Shown: in pieces, positions 1-5,242 of the stretch
Position numbering within the stretch: position 1 is the first letter of the stretch
How the letters are laid out: each line of letters opens with the position of its first letter
Assembly (NCBI GenBank): GCA_028711795.1
Contig: JAQTRN010000085.1
Location: 1 to 5,242 of the forward strand
Source of the DNA: Dehalococcoidales bacterium
GTDB taxonomy: Bacteria; Chloroflexota; Dehalococcoidia; Dehalococcoidales; JAQTRN01
Direction of reading: 5' to 3'
DNA length: 5,242 nt
Notes under the pieces: model-generated
The model's input: only the letters and a program-made list of their open reading frames with translations
Databases searched by the model: none
Told to the model about the DNA's origin: nothing
Position numbers and translations under genes: made by a program

Positions 1-735
1 CAAATTTTTACATTCGTTCTTCATTAAGCCACGGATTTCCACCCCGGCCGACTGCTCGAAACTGCTCCAATCGCTGATGCTTTTGGCTCTAGCGAAACCG
101 GTCACCTTGTCTAACCCGGCTAACAGTCCGCTATTACCCTTAGCTTCCAACTCACCTAGCGCCTGGATGATATTTACGGGCCGGGACTGCACCAGAATAG
201 GCCCCGAATCTTCCCCTTTATCCACTAAGAACAGCGTCGATCTTACTATCTCATCTCCCGCCAGAATAGCTTTGGCCGAAGGTACCCAGTACAGGCCGAA
301 GTAGCCCTTAGTCGTGTCCCCCGGATGGACATTCAAAATCCGGGGATAATACCTGTCCACCATCCAGTCCGACAGCCACTGGTCATAACCGGCTAAACAT
401 ATCAGGTCCGGTTCTCTCTGAACCCGGCTTTCTAGCAGCCGGCACACATCCTGCTCGTACTTGACTCTCTCCGGACAATTCCGCGGGACATTCCCTGGCG
501 GGTATTTGTGACTGACATCTTTAAGATAAGGCAGGTGGCTAAGTTCAATTACTTCGTGCTTATTTTCCCTGGCGATGGCTACCGCGCCGCAGCCCGGCCG
601 GTTGGTGAACACAATATAGCTATGATCACGGCCCCTGGCCACTATCTCTCGATAGTTCGTCCCGGACCCCGAAACAAAGACCGCTATCGTCATCCGGCTC
701 CCGGACTTGACCGGGTCATAAATCAATTGTCTCAC
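1..735 (-). CDS. PurN-like formyltransferase-fold protein of unknown substrate (partial, C-terminus off left edge)
   Basis: The frame is open from a GTG at 735 to the window edge, giving 245 visible residues, and no stop is reached. The N-terminal part has the SGSGTN loop (residues 22-27) that PurN-type enzymes use near the phosphoribosyl/N-terminal nucleotide-like fold. LAGYDQW lies at 114-120, followed by NVHP (Asn135, His137) and VDKGEDSGPIL (Asp176). These match the Asn-His-Asp catalytic set of the formyl transferase fold that uses 10-formyl-THF. The loop after His137 (PGDTTKGYFGLYW) replaces the usual PSLLPxFxG of glycinamide ribonucleotide transformylase, and there is an insertion at about 70-95, so purine synthesis is not assured. 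Start choice: GTG 735 gives the leader RQLIYDPVKSGSR, resembling the YDP...G leader I recall in relatives. ATG 693 has a GGGAG ribosome site 4 bases upstream and is a real alternative; TTG 726 is also possible. An in-frame TGA ends just before GTG 735. The gene lies about 115 bases downstream of mobA. Confidence 0.78.
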   Translation of the reverse strand, partial: MRQLIYDPVKSGSRMTIAVFVSGSGTNYREIVARGRDHSYIVFTNRPGCGAVAIARENKHEVIELSHLPYLKDVSHKYPPGNVPRNCPERVKYEQDVCRLLESRVQREPDLICLAGYDQWLSDWMVDRYYPRILNVHPGDTTKGYFGLYWVPSAKAILAGDEIVRSTLFLVDKGEDSGPILVQSRPVNIIQALGELEAKGNSGLLAGLDKVTGFARAKSISDWSSFEQSAGVEIRGLMKNECKNL

Positions 736-740
736 AGCTA

Positions 741-770
741 ATCATATCACTACCGCGTAATTGCCGTAAA
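741..770 (-). promoter_or_regulatory. candidate sigma70-type promoter upstream of the formyltransferase gene
   Basis: On the minus strand TTTACG (770-765) and TATGAT (746-741) are separated by 18 bases. The -10 box matches TATAAT at 5 of 6 positions and the -35 box matches TTGACA at 4 of 6. Transcription would begin close to the GTG at 735. That would make a GTG-initiated message nearly leaderless, or leave a leader of about 40 bases if translation starts at ATG 693. This is a motif match only. No convincing terminator was found between mobA and this point, so read-through from mobA is also possible. Confidence 0.35.
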
Positions 771-849
771 TTCAAGACGGGGCTACACGCAAGGGATTGG
801 TTATCCTGGGCGGCTCCTCAGCTACTTACAAGCCCCAGCCGTTGGTCAA

Positions 850-1491
850 CTAGGGTGACCTCGTAATCATTCCGGCGATTTCCTGAGCCCTTTCGAGGTC
901 TTGTTTGGTATTGATGTTGAAAAGGCTCAGCCGTTCGAGGTCGAAACGATTGATTTCGGCCTCCTTCACATACCTCACCCGGACCAGCGAAAAAAGCCTA
1001 TCCGTCTTCCTGACGCCATCCTTCAGCAGCCCTTCAATGACCGGCAGACAACTCTTACTGTACACGGCATGGAGCGGTTCCAATAGAGACCCAATACGCG
1101 GGACCACGACATCGTACCCGTCGGCAATACGCACCATGTAGCGAAGCAGGTCATGATTCAGGAAAGGCATATCACAGGCAACCACCAGATTCACGGACGA
1201 TTTAGAGACTGATAAGCCAGCGTGTATGCCACCCAGAGGACCTTGCTTCGGGTAAATGTCAGCTGTCATCCTTACTTTAGGGTTGGTAGTTAGTTGGGCA
1301 GAGCATTTCTCCTTTGAAGATACAACAATGATTTCATCGGCCAATGGGTCGACCAGCGATATCGAACGTTCCAGAAGGTTTTGATTGCCGATTGTTACTG
1401 TTGCCTTGTCAAAACCGAGGCGGAGGCTCTCCCCGCCACATAAAATAATACAACCAACGCGTTTGGCCACGGTCAACCCCCAGTGATACAT
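850..1491 (-). CDS. mobA: MobA, molybdenum cofactor guanylyltransferase
   Basis: The product is predicted to transfer GMP from GTP to molybdopterin, giving the (bis-)MGD cofactor used by formate dehydrogenases; it acts in the cytoplasm. The 213-residue length is normal for the family. The N-terminal nucleotide loop is LCGGESLRLGFDKA (17-30), matching the family LAGGxSxRMGxDKA with Cys18 for Ala. YPKQGPLGGIHAGL (80-93) is the guanine/ribose-side motif, and ACDMPFL (105-111) carries the Mg-binding Asp107. EPLHAVY (138-144) and the C-terminal FNINTKQDL segment are also typical. The start is uncertain: ATG 1491 has no evident ribosome site, whereas GTG 1470 sits 6 bases after GGGGG and gives the more usual short N-terminus. 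The gene is 108 bases downstream of the FDH operon and is separated from it by a terminator. Its neighbours suggest a role in maturing the adjacent dehydrogenase, but MobA normally serves all MGD enzymes in a cell. Confidence 0.93.
   Translation of the reverse strand: MYHWGLTVAKRVGCIILCGGESLRLGFDKATVTIGNQNLLERSISLVDPLADEIIVVSSKEKCSAQLTTNPKVRMTADIYPKQGPLGGIHAGLSVSKSSVNLVVACDMPFLNHDLLRYMVRIADGYDVVVPRIGSLLEPLHAVYSKSCLPVIEGLLKDGVRKTDRLFSLVRVRYVKEAEINRFDLERLSLFNINTKQDLERAQEIAGMITRSP
1468..1481 (-). promoter_or_regulatory. candidate ribosome binding site and GTG start for mobA
   Basis: GGGGG (1481-1477) is followed after six bases by GTG (1470-1468), in frame with mobA. This start would give V/M-AKRVGCIILCGG, leaving the nucleotide-binding loop about ten residues from the N-terminus as in most MobA proteins. 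The longer ATG start at 1491 is preceded by GGCGATAAT, which is not a Shine-Dalgarno sequence. Confidence 0.4.
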
Positions 1492-1521
1492 ATTATCGCC
1501 GGCGAATCCAGGTACAGGACT

Positions 1522-1576
1522 AATAAAAGCAGAATGGCAGACAAGTCTGCCGATAAACGTTCTTGCCTGCCATTCT
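1522..1576 (-). terminator. rho-independent terminator of the fdh operon
   Basis: In minus-strand RNA the arms AGAAUGGCAGGCAAG (1576-1562) and CUUGUCUGCCAUUCU (1545-1531) form a 15-pair stem with one G-U wobble and a 16-base loop. The stem is followed after two bases by UUUUAUU (1528-1522). The wobble would be an A-C mismatch if read from the plus strand, so the structure fits minus-strand transcription. It begins 24 bases after the stop codon of the flavoprotein gene, as expected for the end of the FDH operon. The loop and 3' arm also contain a competing 7-base inverted repeat. Confidence 0.75.
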
Positions 1577-1599
1577 CGGATTCAGTCCGGTTCCTGCCG

Positions 1600-2433
1600 C
1601 TAGATCTTTTCCCCCAGCTCTTGCAGTTGTTGATAGGAAAAGACCGGTCCATCCTGGCAGACGTATTTTACGCCGATGTTGCAGTGGCCGCATTTCCCCA
1701 GACCACACTCCATCCGGCGCTCCATAGTGGTGATAATTTGGTCTCCCTTAAATCCCATTTTCAGGAGGTCCTGAATCACGAAGTGAATCATCACTGGAGG
1801 ACCACAGACAAATGCCACAGTATTGGGCAGGTCTACCTCAATCTTGGGTAACAGCGAGCCGACGACACCAATATTCCCCTGCCAGTCACTTTCGGGATTG
1901 GTATCGCAGGTGAGCAGGACTTCACTATCGGATAAGTCTGACCATTTACCCAGTTCTTCCGTAAAGCAAAGAAGTCTGGGATACCGGCAACCGTAGAGAA
2001 TACATATCTTGCCGAACTTATCCCTCTCAGCAAACATCTGATTAATGAGAGAGCGTAACGGCGCCAGTCCGATTCCCCCGGCCACAAACAGAATATCTTT
2101 ATTGTAGACTTCGGCAAAAGGAAAACCGTTCCCGTAGGGGCCTCTGAAACCAATAACGTCGCCCACACGCTTGAGATGTAAAGCACGGGTGACATCTCCC
2201 ACGGCCGCCACGGTGAGCTCCAGGTAGCCTTTGTTGACCGGTGAAGAGGTAATCGAAATAGGCGCCTCGCCGACGCCGAAGATCGTCACTTCTCCAAATT
2301 GCCCCGGACGGTAATCAAAGGCGGCGTTTAACGCCGGGTCATTAAAGGTCAGTGTGAAGGTTTTTATGCCTTCGGCTTCATCTCTTATGTTCTTTATGGT
2401 TACCAGACGCGGTTCATAGATGTTCTCTTTCAT
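1600..2433 (-). CDS. FAD/NAD(P)-binding [2Fe-2S] diaphorase subunit, HydG/AsrB type
   Basis: This 277-residue flavoprotein belongs to the ferredoxin reductase-like family that includes sulfhydrogenase gamma, anaerobic sulfite reductase subunit B and PyrK. The FAD-binding barrel contains RPGQF (42-46) and GEAPISITSSP (55-65), with GPYGNGFP at 98-105. The NAD(P) domain has VAGGIGLAPLRSL (117-129) and a late VCGPPVM (209-215). The C-terminal [2Fe-2S] site is Cys243, Cys248, Cys251 and Cys259, followed by QDGPVFSY, a characteristic ending of the family. No signal peptide or membrane segment is visible, so it should be cytoplasmic. Its ATG overlaps the TGA of the upstream Fe-S gene, so the two are translationally coupled. 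Inferred role: exchange of electrons between NAD(P)(H) and the Fe-S subunit of the formate dehydrogenase complex. Whether it prefers NAD or NADP cannot be read from the sequence. Confidence 0.92.
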   Translation of the reverse strand: MKENIYEPRLVTIKNIRDEAEGIKTFTLTFNDPALNAAFDYRPGQFGEVTIFGVGEAPISITSSPVNKGYLELTVAAVGDVTRALHLKRVGDVIGFRGPYGNGFPFAEVYNKDILFVAGGIGLAPLRSLINQMFAERDKFGKICILYGCRYPRLLCFTEELGKWSDLSDSEVLLTCDTNPESDWQGNIGVVGSLLPKIEVDLPNTVAFVCGPPVMIHFVIQDLLKMGFKGDQIITTMERRMECGLGKCGHCNIGVKYVCQDGPVFSYQQLQELGEKI

Positions 2434-2450
2434 TTCTGTGTTATCCTTCC
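2430..2450 (-). promoter_or_regulatory. translational coupling site: ribosome site and ATGA stop-start overlap
   Basis: The Fe-S gene ends with TGA at 2432-2430, and the flavoprotein begins with ATG at 2433-2431, sharing the four bases ATGA. A GGAAGGA ribosome site (2450-2444) lies 10 bases before the ATG, inside the upstream gene. Such overlaps usually secure balanced production of two subunits of one complex. Confidence 0.8.
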
Positions 2451-3455
2451 CAGGGTGACTGTAAAATCAATCTCACCCGGACATACTTCAATACAGCGCC
2501 CGCAACCGGTACAGCCCAGAGCGCCATCGTACTTATCCGGAGTATAAGACATCTTATGGAAGACTCTCTGCCGATATCGCTCAGCCTGGGTTTGACGTGT
2601 ATTCTCCGCTGCCATTTGTGTAAAACCGCCGAACTGGCAGCTATCCCAGTATTTAATCCGTACACTCGTCCGTGCGCCGGTAGCTGTGTCTTCGACATTG
2701 AAGCAGTGGCAGGTGGGACAGACCCAATTGCAGCCGCCACAGAGAATGCAGGATGCCGAATCTTTTGCCCAGCAAGCATCGTTCCAAAACTTCGGTAGCC
2801 GGGCTTTGGCCACTTTAGCATCCACACGGCGTTCGAAGGTTGCCCAACTGCTCCGTTCTAACTCATCCGCCTTCCTCTCGTCTGAGGCCATCGCCTCGGT
2901 GAAAAGACCACGGCTTTTGTCTATCAGTGCTTTACCCGCTTCGGTACCGATTGCCACCAGGAACTTATCGCCCAGATCGGTAAACATCAGATCAAAGCCA
3001 TCTTTAGCGAAGGGGCCGGTCTGTAGCGAATGGCAGAAACCGGCGTCACAACACTCATTACAGTTCAAGCCTAACAGTATCAAATTCTGGCGCCGCGCCT
3101 GGTAGTAATTATCTGAATAACCAGACAGATAGATAGTGTCCAGCGTCTTGATTCCCTGTAGATCACAGGGTCGAATACCCCAGATAATGCGCTTAGGTGG
3201 GCTCGCTTGATCTCGAATGTCTACCTTATTCCCATTGGTCTCGAAAGTGAATAATTTCTCCCGTTGCGGAAACACATATTCTTTAGGCGGTATCGCGGTC
3301 TTCCCCTTAAGCTCGATATCGGGCTGCTCAGGGTCGAAAGTGCCGAACAACAAATCCCCGTTTCTCTTAAGCGGCACCAACACCTCAGAGTCGCCTTGTA
3401 AGCTCTTCAAAAAATCAACTAGTTTTGTCTTAGCCAGTATCTTCATCGTTTCCAT
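2430..3455 (-). CDS. multi-cluster [4Fe-4S] electron-transfer subunit, HydB/AsrA type
   Basis: This 341-residue protein resembles the beta subunit of sulfhydrogenases and subunit A of anaerobic sulfite reductase. The N-terminal and middle part carries IIWGIRPCDLQGI (90-102), a family signature. A Cys-rich stretch follows (Cys132, 135, 136, 141), ending in FCHSLQTGP. The C-terminal dicluster ferredoxin region has Cys236, 239, 242, 246 and Cys315, 318, 321, 325, each as CxxCxxCxxxCP. Cys249, 251 and 273 may be further ligands, and the family-typical WDSC...FT stretch lies at 270-279. No membrane segment is seen. Inferred role: an Fe-S wire between the formate dehydrogenase catalytic subunit, which ends 4 bases upstream, and the flavoprotein that overlaps its 3' end. 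The longest start is given. ATG 3446 (three residues later) has a better placed AGGAAG site and may be the true one. Confidence 0.9.
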   Translation of the reverse strand: METMKILAKTKLVDFLKSLQGDSEVLVPLKRNGDLLFGTFDPEQPDIELKGKTAIPPKEYVFPQREKLFTFETNGNKVDIRDQASPPKRIIWGIRPCDLQGIKTLDTIYLSGYSDNYYQARRQNLILLGLNCNECCDAGFCHSLQTGPFAKDGFDLMFTDLGDKFLVAIGTEAGKALIDKSRGLFTEAMASDERKADELERSSWATFERRVDAKVAKARLPKFWNDACWAKDSASCILCGGCNWVCPTCHCFNVEDTATGARTSVRIKYWDSCQFGGFTQMAAENTRQTQAERYRQRVFHKMSYTPDKYDGALGCTGCGRCIEVCPGEIDFTVTLGRITQK

Positions 3456-3461
3456 CTTCCT
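3456..3461 (-). promoter_or_regulatory. ribosome binding site AGGAAG for the Fe-S subunit gene
   Basis: AGGAAG overlaps the TAG stop of the dehydrogenase gene (3462-3460). It directly abuts ATG 3455, which is too close to work for that codon, but lies 9 bases before ATG 3446. It therefore favours initiation at 3446, with the first residues MKILAKTK. Confidence 0.5.
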
Positions 3462-5242
3462 AGCATCTCTCCAATCTGACTGCGGAGACCTTGTATTCCG
3501 GAATCTTAGCTACCGGGTCCAGATTAGCCGGGGTAAGTTTATTGGCGGCCGCTTCAGCGAAATGGAACGGAATGAAGAGCAGCCCCTTCTGGATAGTATC
3601 AACCACTCTAGCTTTCAGGGTAATGTTCCCTCTCCTGGATATCACCTTAACCAGCGTGCCGTTACGTATGCCGAGTCGGGTCGCATCTTCCTTGTTGATT
3701 TCCACAAAGGCTGACGGGACCTCTCGGTCCAGAGTCCAGGATTTGCGCGTCATTGTTCCGGTATGGAAATGGAAGCCAATACGGCCGGTAGTAAGCTGGA
3801 ACGGATAATCCGCGTCAGGTAGCTCGGCGGGCGGCCGGTAGGCAATAGCAACGAGTTTGCCAAGGCCATTGGGACGGGTGAACTTTTCCTTATGAAGGAT
3901 CGGCGTACCCGGATGTTCGGCCGTAGGACAGGGCCAGCATAGTCCTCCCTTCTCCAACCTATCGTAGTTGATGCCACCATAGCTGGGTGTTAACCTGGCA
4001 ATCTCGTCCATGATTGCACTGGGGGACGAGTAATTCATCTTGTAGCCGAAGCGGGCGGCAAGCTCGGTAATTATCAGCCAGTCCGGCTTGCTCATACCCA
4101 GAGGTTCAATGGCTTTCCTCACCCTTTGTACCCGGCGCTCCGTTGAGGTAAACGTGCCATCCTTCTCGGCCACGCTCACACCGGGGAGAACAACATCAGC
4201 CAGTTTTGCGGTCTCGGTTAAAAAGATATCCTGGACCACCAGGAAGTCCAGGGCTTTCAGGGCTTTCTCGGTATGGTTAATGTCAGGGTCTGAGACCATA
4301 ATGTTCTCGCCCATAAAATACATCGCCCTGATTTTTCCCTCAAGCACTCTGTCCATGGCCTCGACGGCGGTAACCCCGACCTTAGAAGGCAGGGGAACAC
4401 CCCAGGCGTTTTCAAACTTCTTCCGGATATCGTCATTGGTTACAGCCTGATAACCGGAGAACACGTTAGGCAGCGCTCCCATATCACAAGCGCCCTGGAC
4501 ATTGTTTTGGCCACGGAGCGGATTGACGCCAGTCGATTCCCGTCCCAGATTACCTGTAAGCATCGCCAGGTTGGCGCATGACATCACGTTGTCAACACCG
4601 GTGGTGTGCTGGGTAATGCCCATTGAGTAGATGATAGTGCTCTTTCTGCTACCGGCATACAGCCGGGCGGCCTTGATTATCAGCTCTACCGGTACACCGG
4701 TAATCTCCGATGCTTTATCAGGCGTGTACACGGCAATACCCTGCTTGAATTCCTCGAAGCCTTCCGTCCGGTCCTTGACAAATGTATGGTCCCACAGGTC
4801 CTCGGCGATGATGACGTTCATCATCCCGTTGAGAAGGGCTACATCTGTTCCCGGTCTTTGGCTGAGGTAAAGGGTAGCAAATTTGGTTAGCTGAATCTGT
4901 CTCGGGTCACAGACGATGAGTTTGGCTCCTTTATTGACCGCTTTCATAATCTGGTCTCCGATTAACGGATGCTGCTCGGTGGTATTGGAACCAATTACGA
5001 AAATTACCTCGGCATTGCCAACCTCCCCGATCGAGTTGGTCATGGCCCCGCTACCAAAGCTCTGAGAAAGTCCCACAACCGTGGAGGCATGGCATAACCG
5101 GGCACAATGATCGATGTTGTTGGTGCCGATCACAGCACGGGCAAATTTCTGCAGTAAATAGTTCTCTTCGTTAGTACACTTGGCCGAACTGAGCACCATT
5201 ATGGCATCACTGCCAGATTCGGTTTTTATCTGCCCTAATTTG
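3460..5242 (-). CDS. fdhA: formate dehydrogenase catalytic (alpha) subunit, molybdopterin type, Cys-ligated (partial, N-terminus off right edge)
   Basis: The reading frame stays open to the right edge, giving 593 visible residues. The ATG at 5199 is internal, because the 14 codons before it (ending GSDAI) continue the family alignment. The sequence closely tracks E. coli FdhF. QKFARAVIGTNN precedes CARLCHAS, in which Cys50 (codon 5094-5092) sits at the position of selenocysteine 140, followed by the conserved His51. GVNPLRGQNNVQGACDMGALP carries Arg243 (codon 4515-4513), equivalent to FdhF Arg333. IVCDPR and AMLTGNLG are pterin-binding family motifs, and HFHTGTMTRKS lies in the C-terminal molybdopterin dinucleotide-binding domain. 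The C-terminus (PEYKVSAVRLE) is complete. Known family reaction: formate + acceptor to CO2 + reduced acceptor, reversible in some members. The missing part should hold at least one [4Fe-4S] site; whether a longer NuoG-like N-terminus exists cannot be seen. The gene is followed by Fe-S and flavin subunits, suggesting a soluble NAD(P)-linked enzyme. Confidence 0.95.
   Translation of the reverse strand, partial: KLGQIKTESGSDAIMVLSSAKCTNEENYLLQKFARAVIGTNNIDHCARLCHASTVVGLSQSFGSGAMTNSIGEVGNAEVIFVIGSNTTEQHPLIGDQIMKAVNKGAKLIVCDPRQIQLTKFATLYLSQRPGTDVALLNGMMNVIIAEDLWDHTFVKDRTEGFEEFKQGIAVYTPDKASEITGVPVELIIKAARLYAGSRKSTIIYSMGITQHTTGVDNVMSCANLAMLTGNLGRESTGVNPLRGQNNVQGACDMGALPNVFSGYQAVTNDDIRKKFENAWGVPLPSKVGVTAVEAMDRVLEGKIRAMYFMGENIMVSDPDINHTEKALKALDFLVVQDIFLTETAKLADVVLPGVSVAEKDGTFTSTERRVQRVRKAIEPLGMSKPDWLIITELAARFGYKMNYSSPSAIMDEIARLTPSYGGINYDRLEKGGLCWPCPTAEHPGTPILHKEKFTRPNGLGKLVAIAYRPPAELPDADYPFQLTTGRIGFHFHTGTMTRKSWTLDREVPSAFVEINKEDATRLGIRNGTLVKVISRRGNITLKARVVDTIQKGLLFIPFHFAEAAANKLTPANLDPVAKIPEYKVSAVRLERC

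Noticed and set aside
508..741. Plus-strand open frame of 77 codons near the left end
   Set aside because: The minus strand here encodes the formyltransferase SGSGTN and following fold, which explains the open frame.
779..836. GGGGCT/AGCCCC inverted repeat as a terminator after mobA
   Set aside because: Only six pairs with a 46-base loop and no following T-tract, so it is likely chance.
1492..1497. GATAAT as a -10 box of a mobA promoter
   Set aside because: The hexamer at the right distance upstream (GTCCTG with 17-base spacing) barely resembles TTGACA and no extended -10 is present.
1483..1851. Plus-strand open frame of 122 codons spanning the mobA-flavoprotein gap
   Set aside because: It overlaps the terminator and the [2Fe-2S] coding region antisense and has no family resemblance.
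2686..3105. Plus-strand open frame of 139 codons
   Set aside because: It is a shadow of the Fe-S subunit gene; its opposite strand holds conserved ferredoxin cysteine motifs.
3217..3714. Plus-strand open frame of 165 codons across the FDH/Fe-S gene junction
   Set aside because: It lies antisense to two strongly supported genes, shows no recognisable motif and has Ser/Arg-rich shadow composition.
5060..5130. Selenocysteine insertion signal near the FDH active site
   Set aside because: The active-site codon is TGC and no in-frame TGA exists in the visible gene, so no SECIS is required.
5197..5199. ATG as the start of the formate dehydrogenase gene
   Set aside because: The 14 upstream codons stay open and continue the FDH alignment, and the protein would lack its N-terminal Fe-S and pterin-binding parts, so this Met is internal.

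Overview
The window is a compact, entirely minus-strand stretch of bacterial DNA of intermediate GC. It encodes formate and molybdopterin metabolism typical of an obligate anaerobe. There is no decisive taxonomic marker. The gene mix (cytoplasmic-type formate dehydrogenase with a sulfhydrogenase/anaerobic sulfite reductase-like diaphorase module, MobA with an LCGG loop, and a divergent formyltransferase) would fit an anaerobic lineage such as Chloroflexota/Dehalococcoidia, Desulfobacterota or Clostridia. That placement is a guess.

Layout in transcription order, right to left. (1) 5242-3460: the catalytic subunit of a molybdenum/tungsten formate dehydrogenase. It runs off the right edge, so the N-terminal part with the usual [4Fe-4S] cluster is not visible. 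Its metal ligand is Cys, not selenocysteine. (2) 3455-2430: a multi-cluster iron-sulfur protein of the HydB/AsrA type, starting 4 bases after the dehydrogenase stop. (3) 2433-1600: a flavin/NAD(P)/[2Fe-2S] protein of the HydG/AsrB type, overlapping the previous gene by ATGA. These three genes look like one operon encoding a soluble formate:NAD(P) oxidoreductase. Formate is oxidised at the Mo/W-bis-MGD centre, electrons pass along the Fe-S subunit, and the flavoprotein exchanges them with NAD(P)(H); the direction in the cell is not determined by sequence. A good intrinsic terminator (1576-1522) follows.

(4) 1491-850: MobA, the molybdenum cofactor guanylyltransferase that makes the guanine dinucleotide cofactor this kind of dehydrogenase needs. 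(5) 735-1: a formyltransferase-fold protein related to PurN, running off the left edge. It keeps the Asn-His-Asp catalytic set, but the substrate-side loops differ from ordinary GAR transformylase. Its substrate is unknown, and its position beside formate dehydrogenase makes it the most intriguing gene here.

The two non-coding gaps (about 110 bases each) hold the terminator and a candidate promoter. No tRNA, rRNA, CRISPR, mobile element or long repeat was seen. The most checkable observations are the Cys-for-Sec active site, the FDH-diaphorase gene fusion of functions, the divergent formyltransferase, and a terminator stem whose 3' arm can also pair with an alternative partner.
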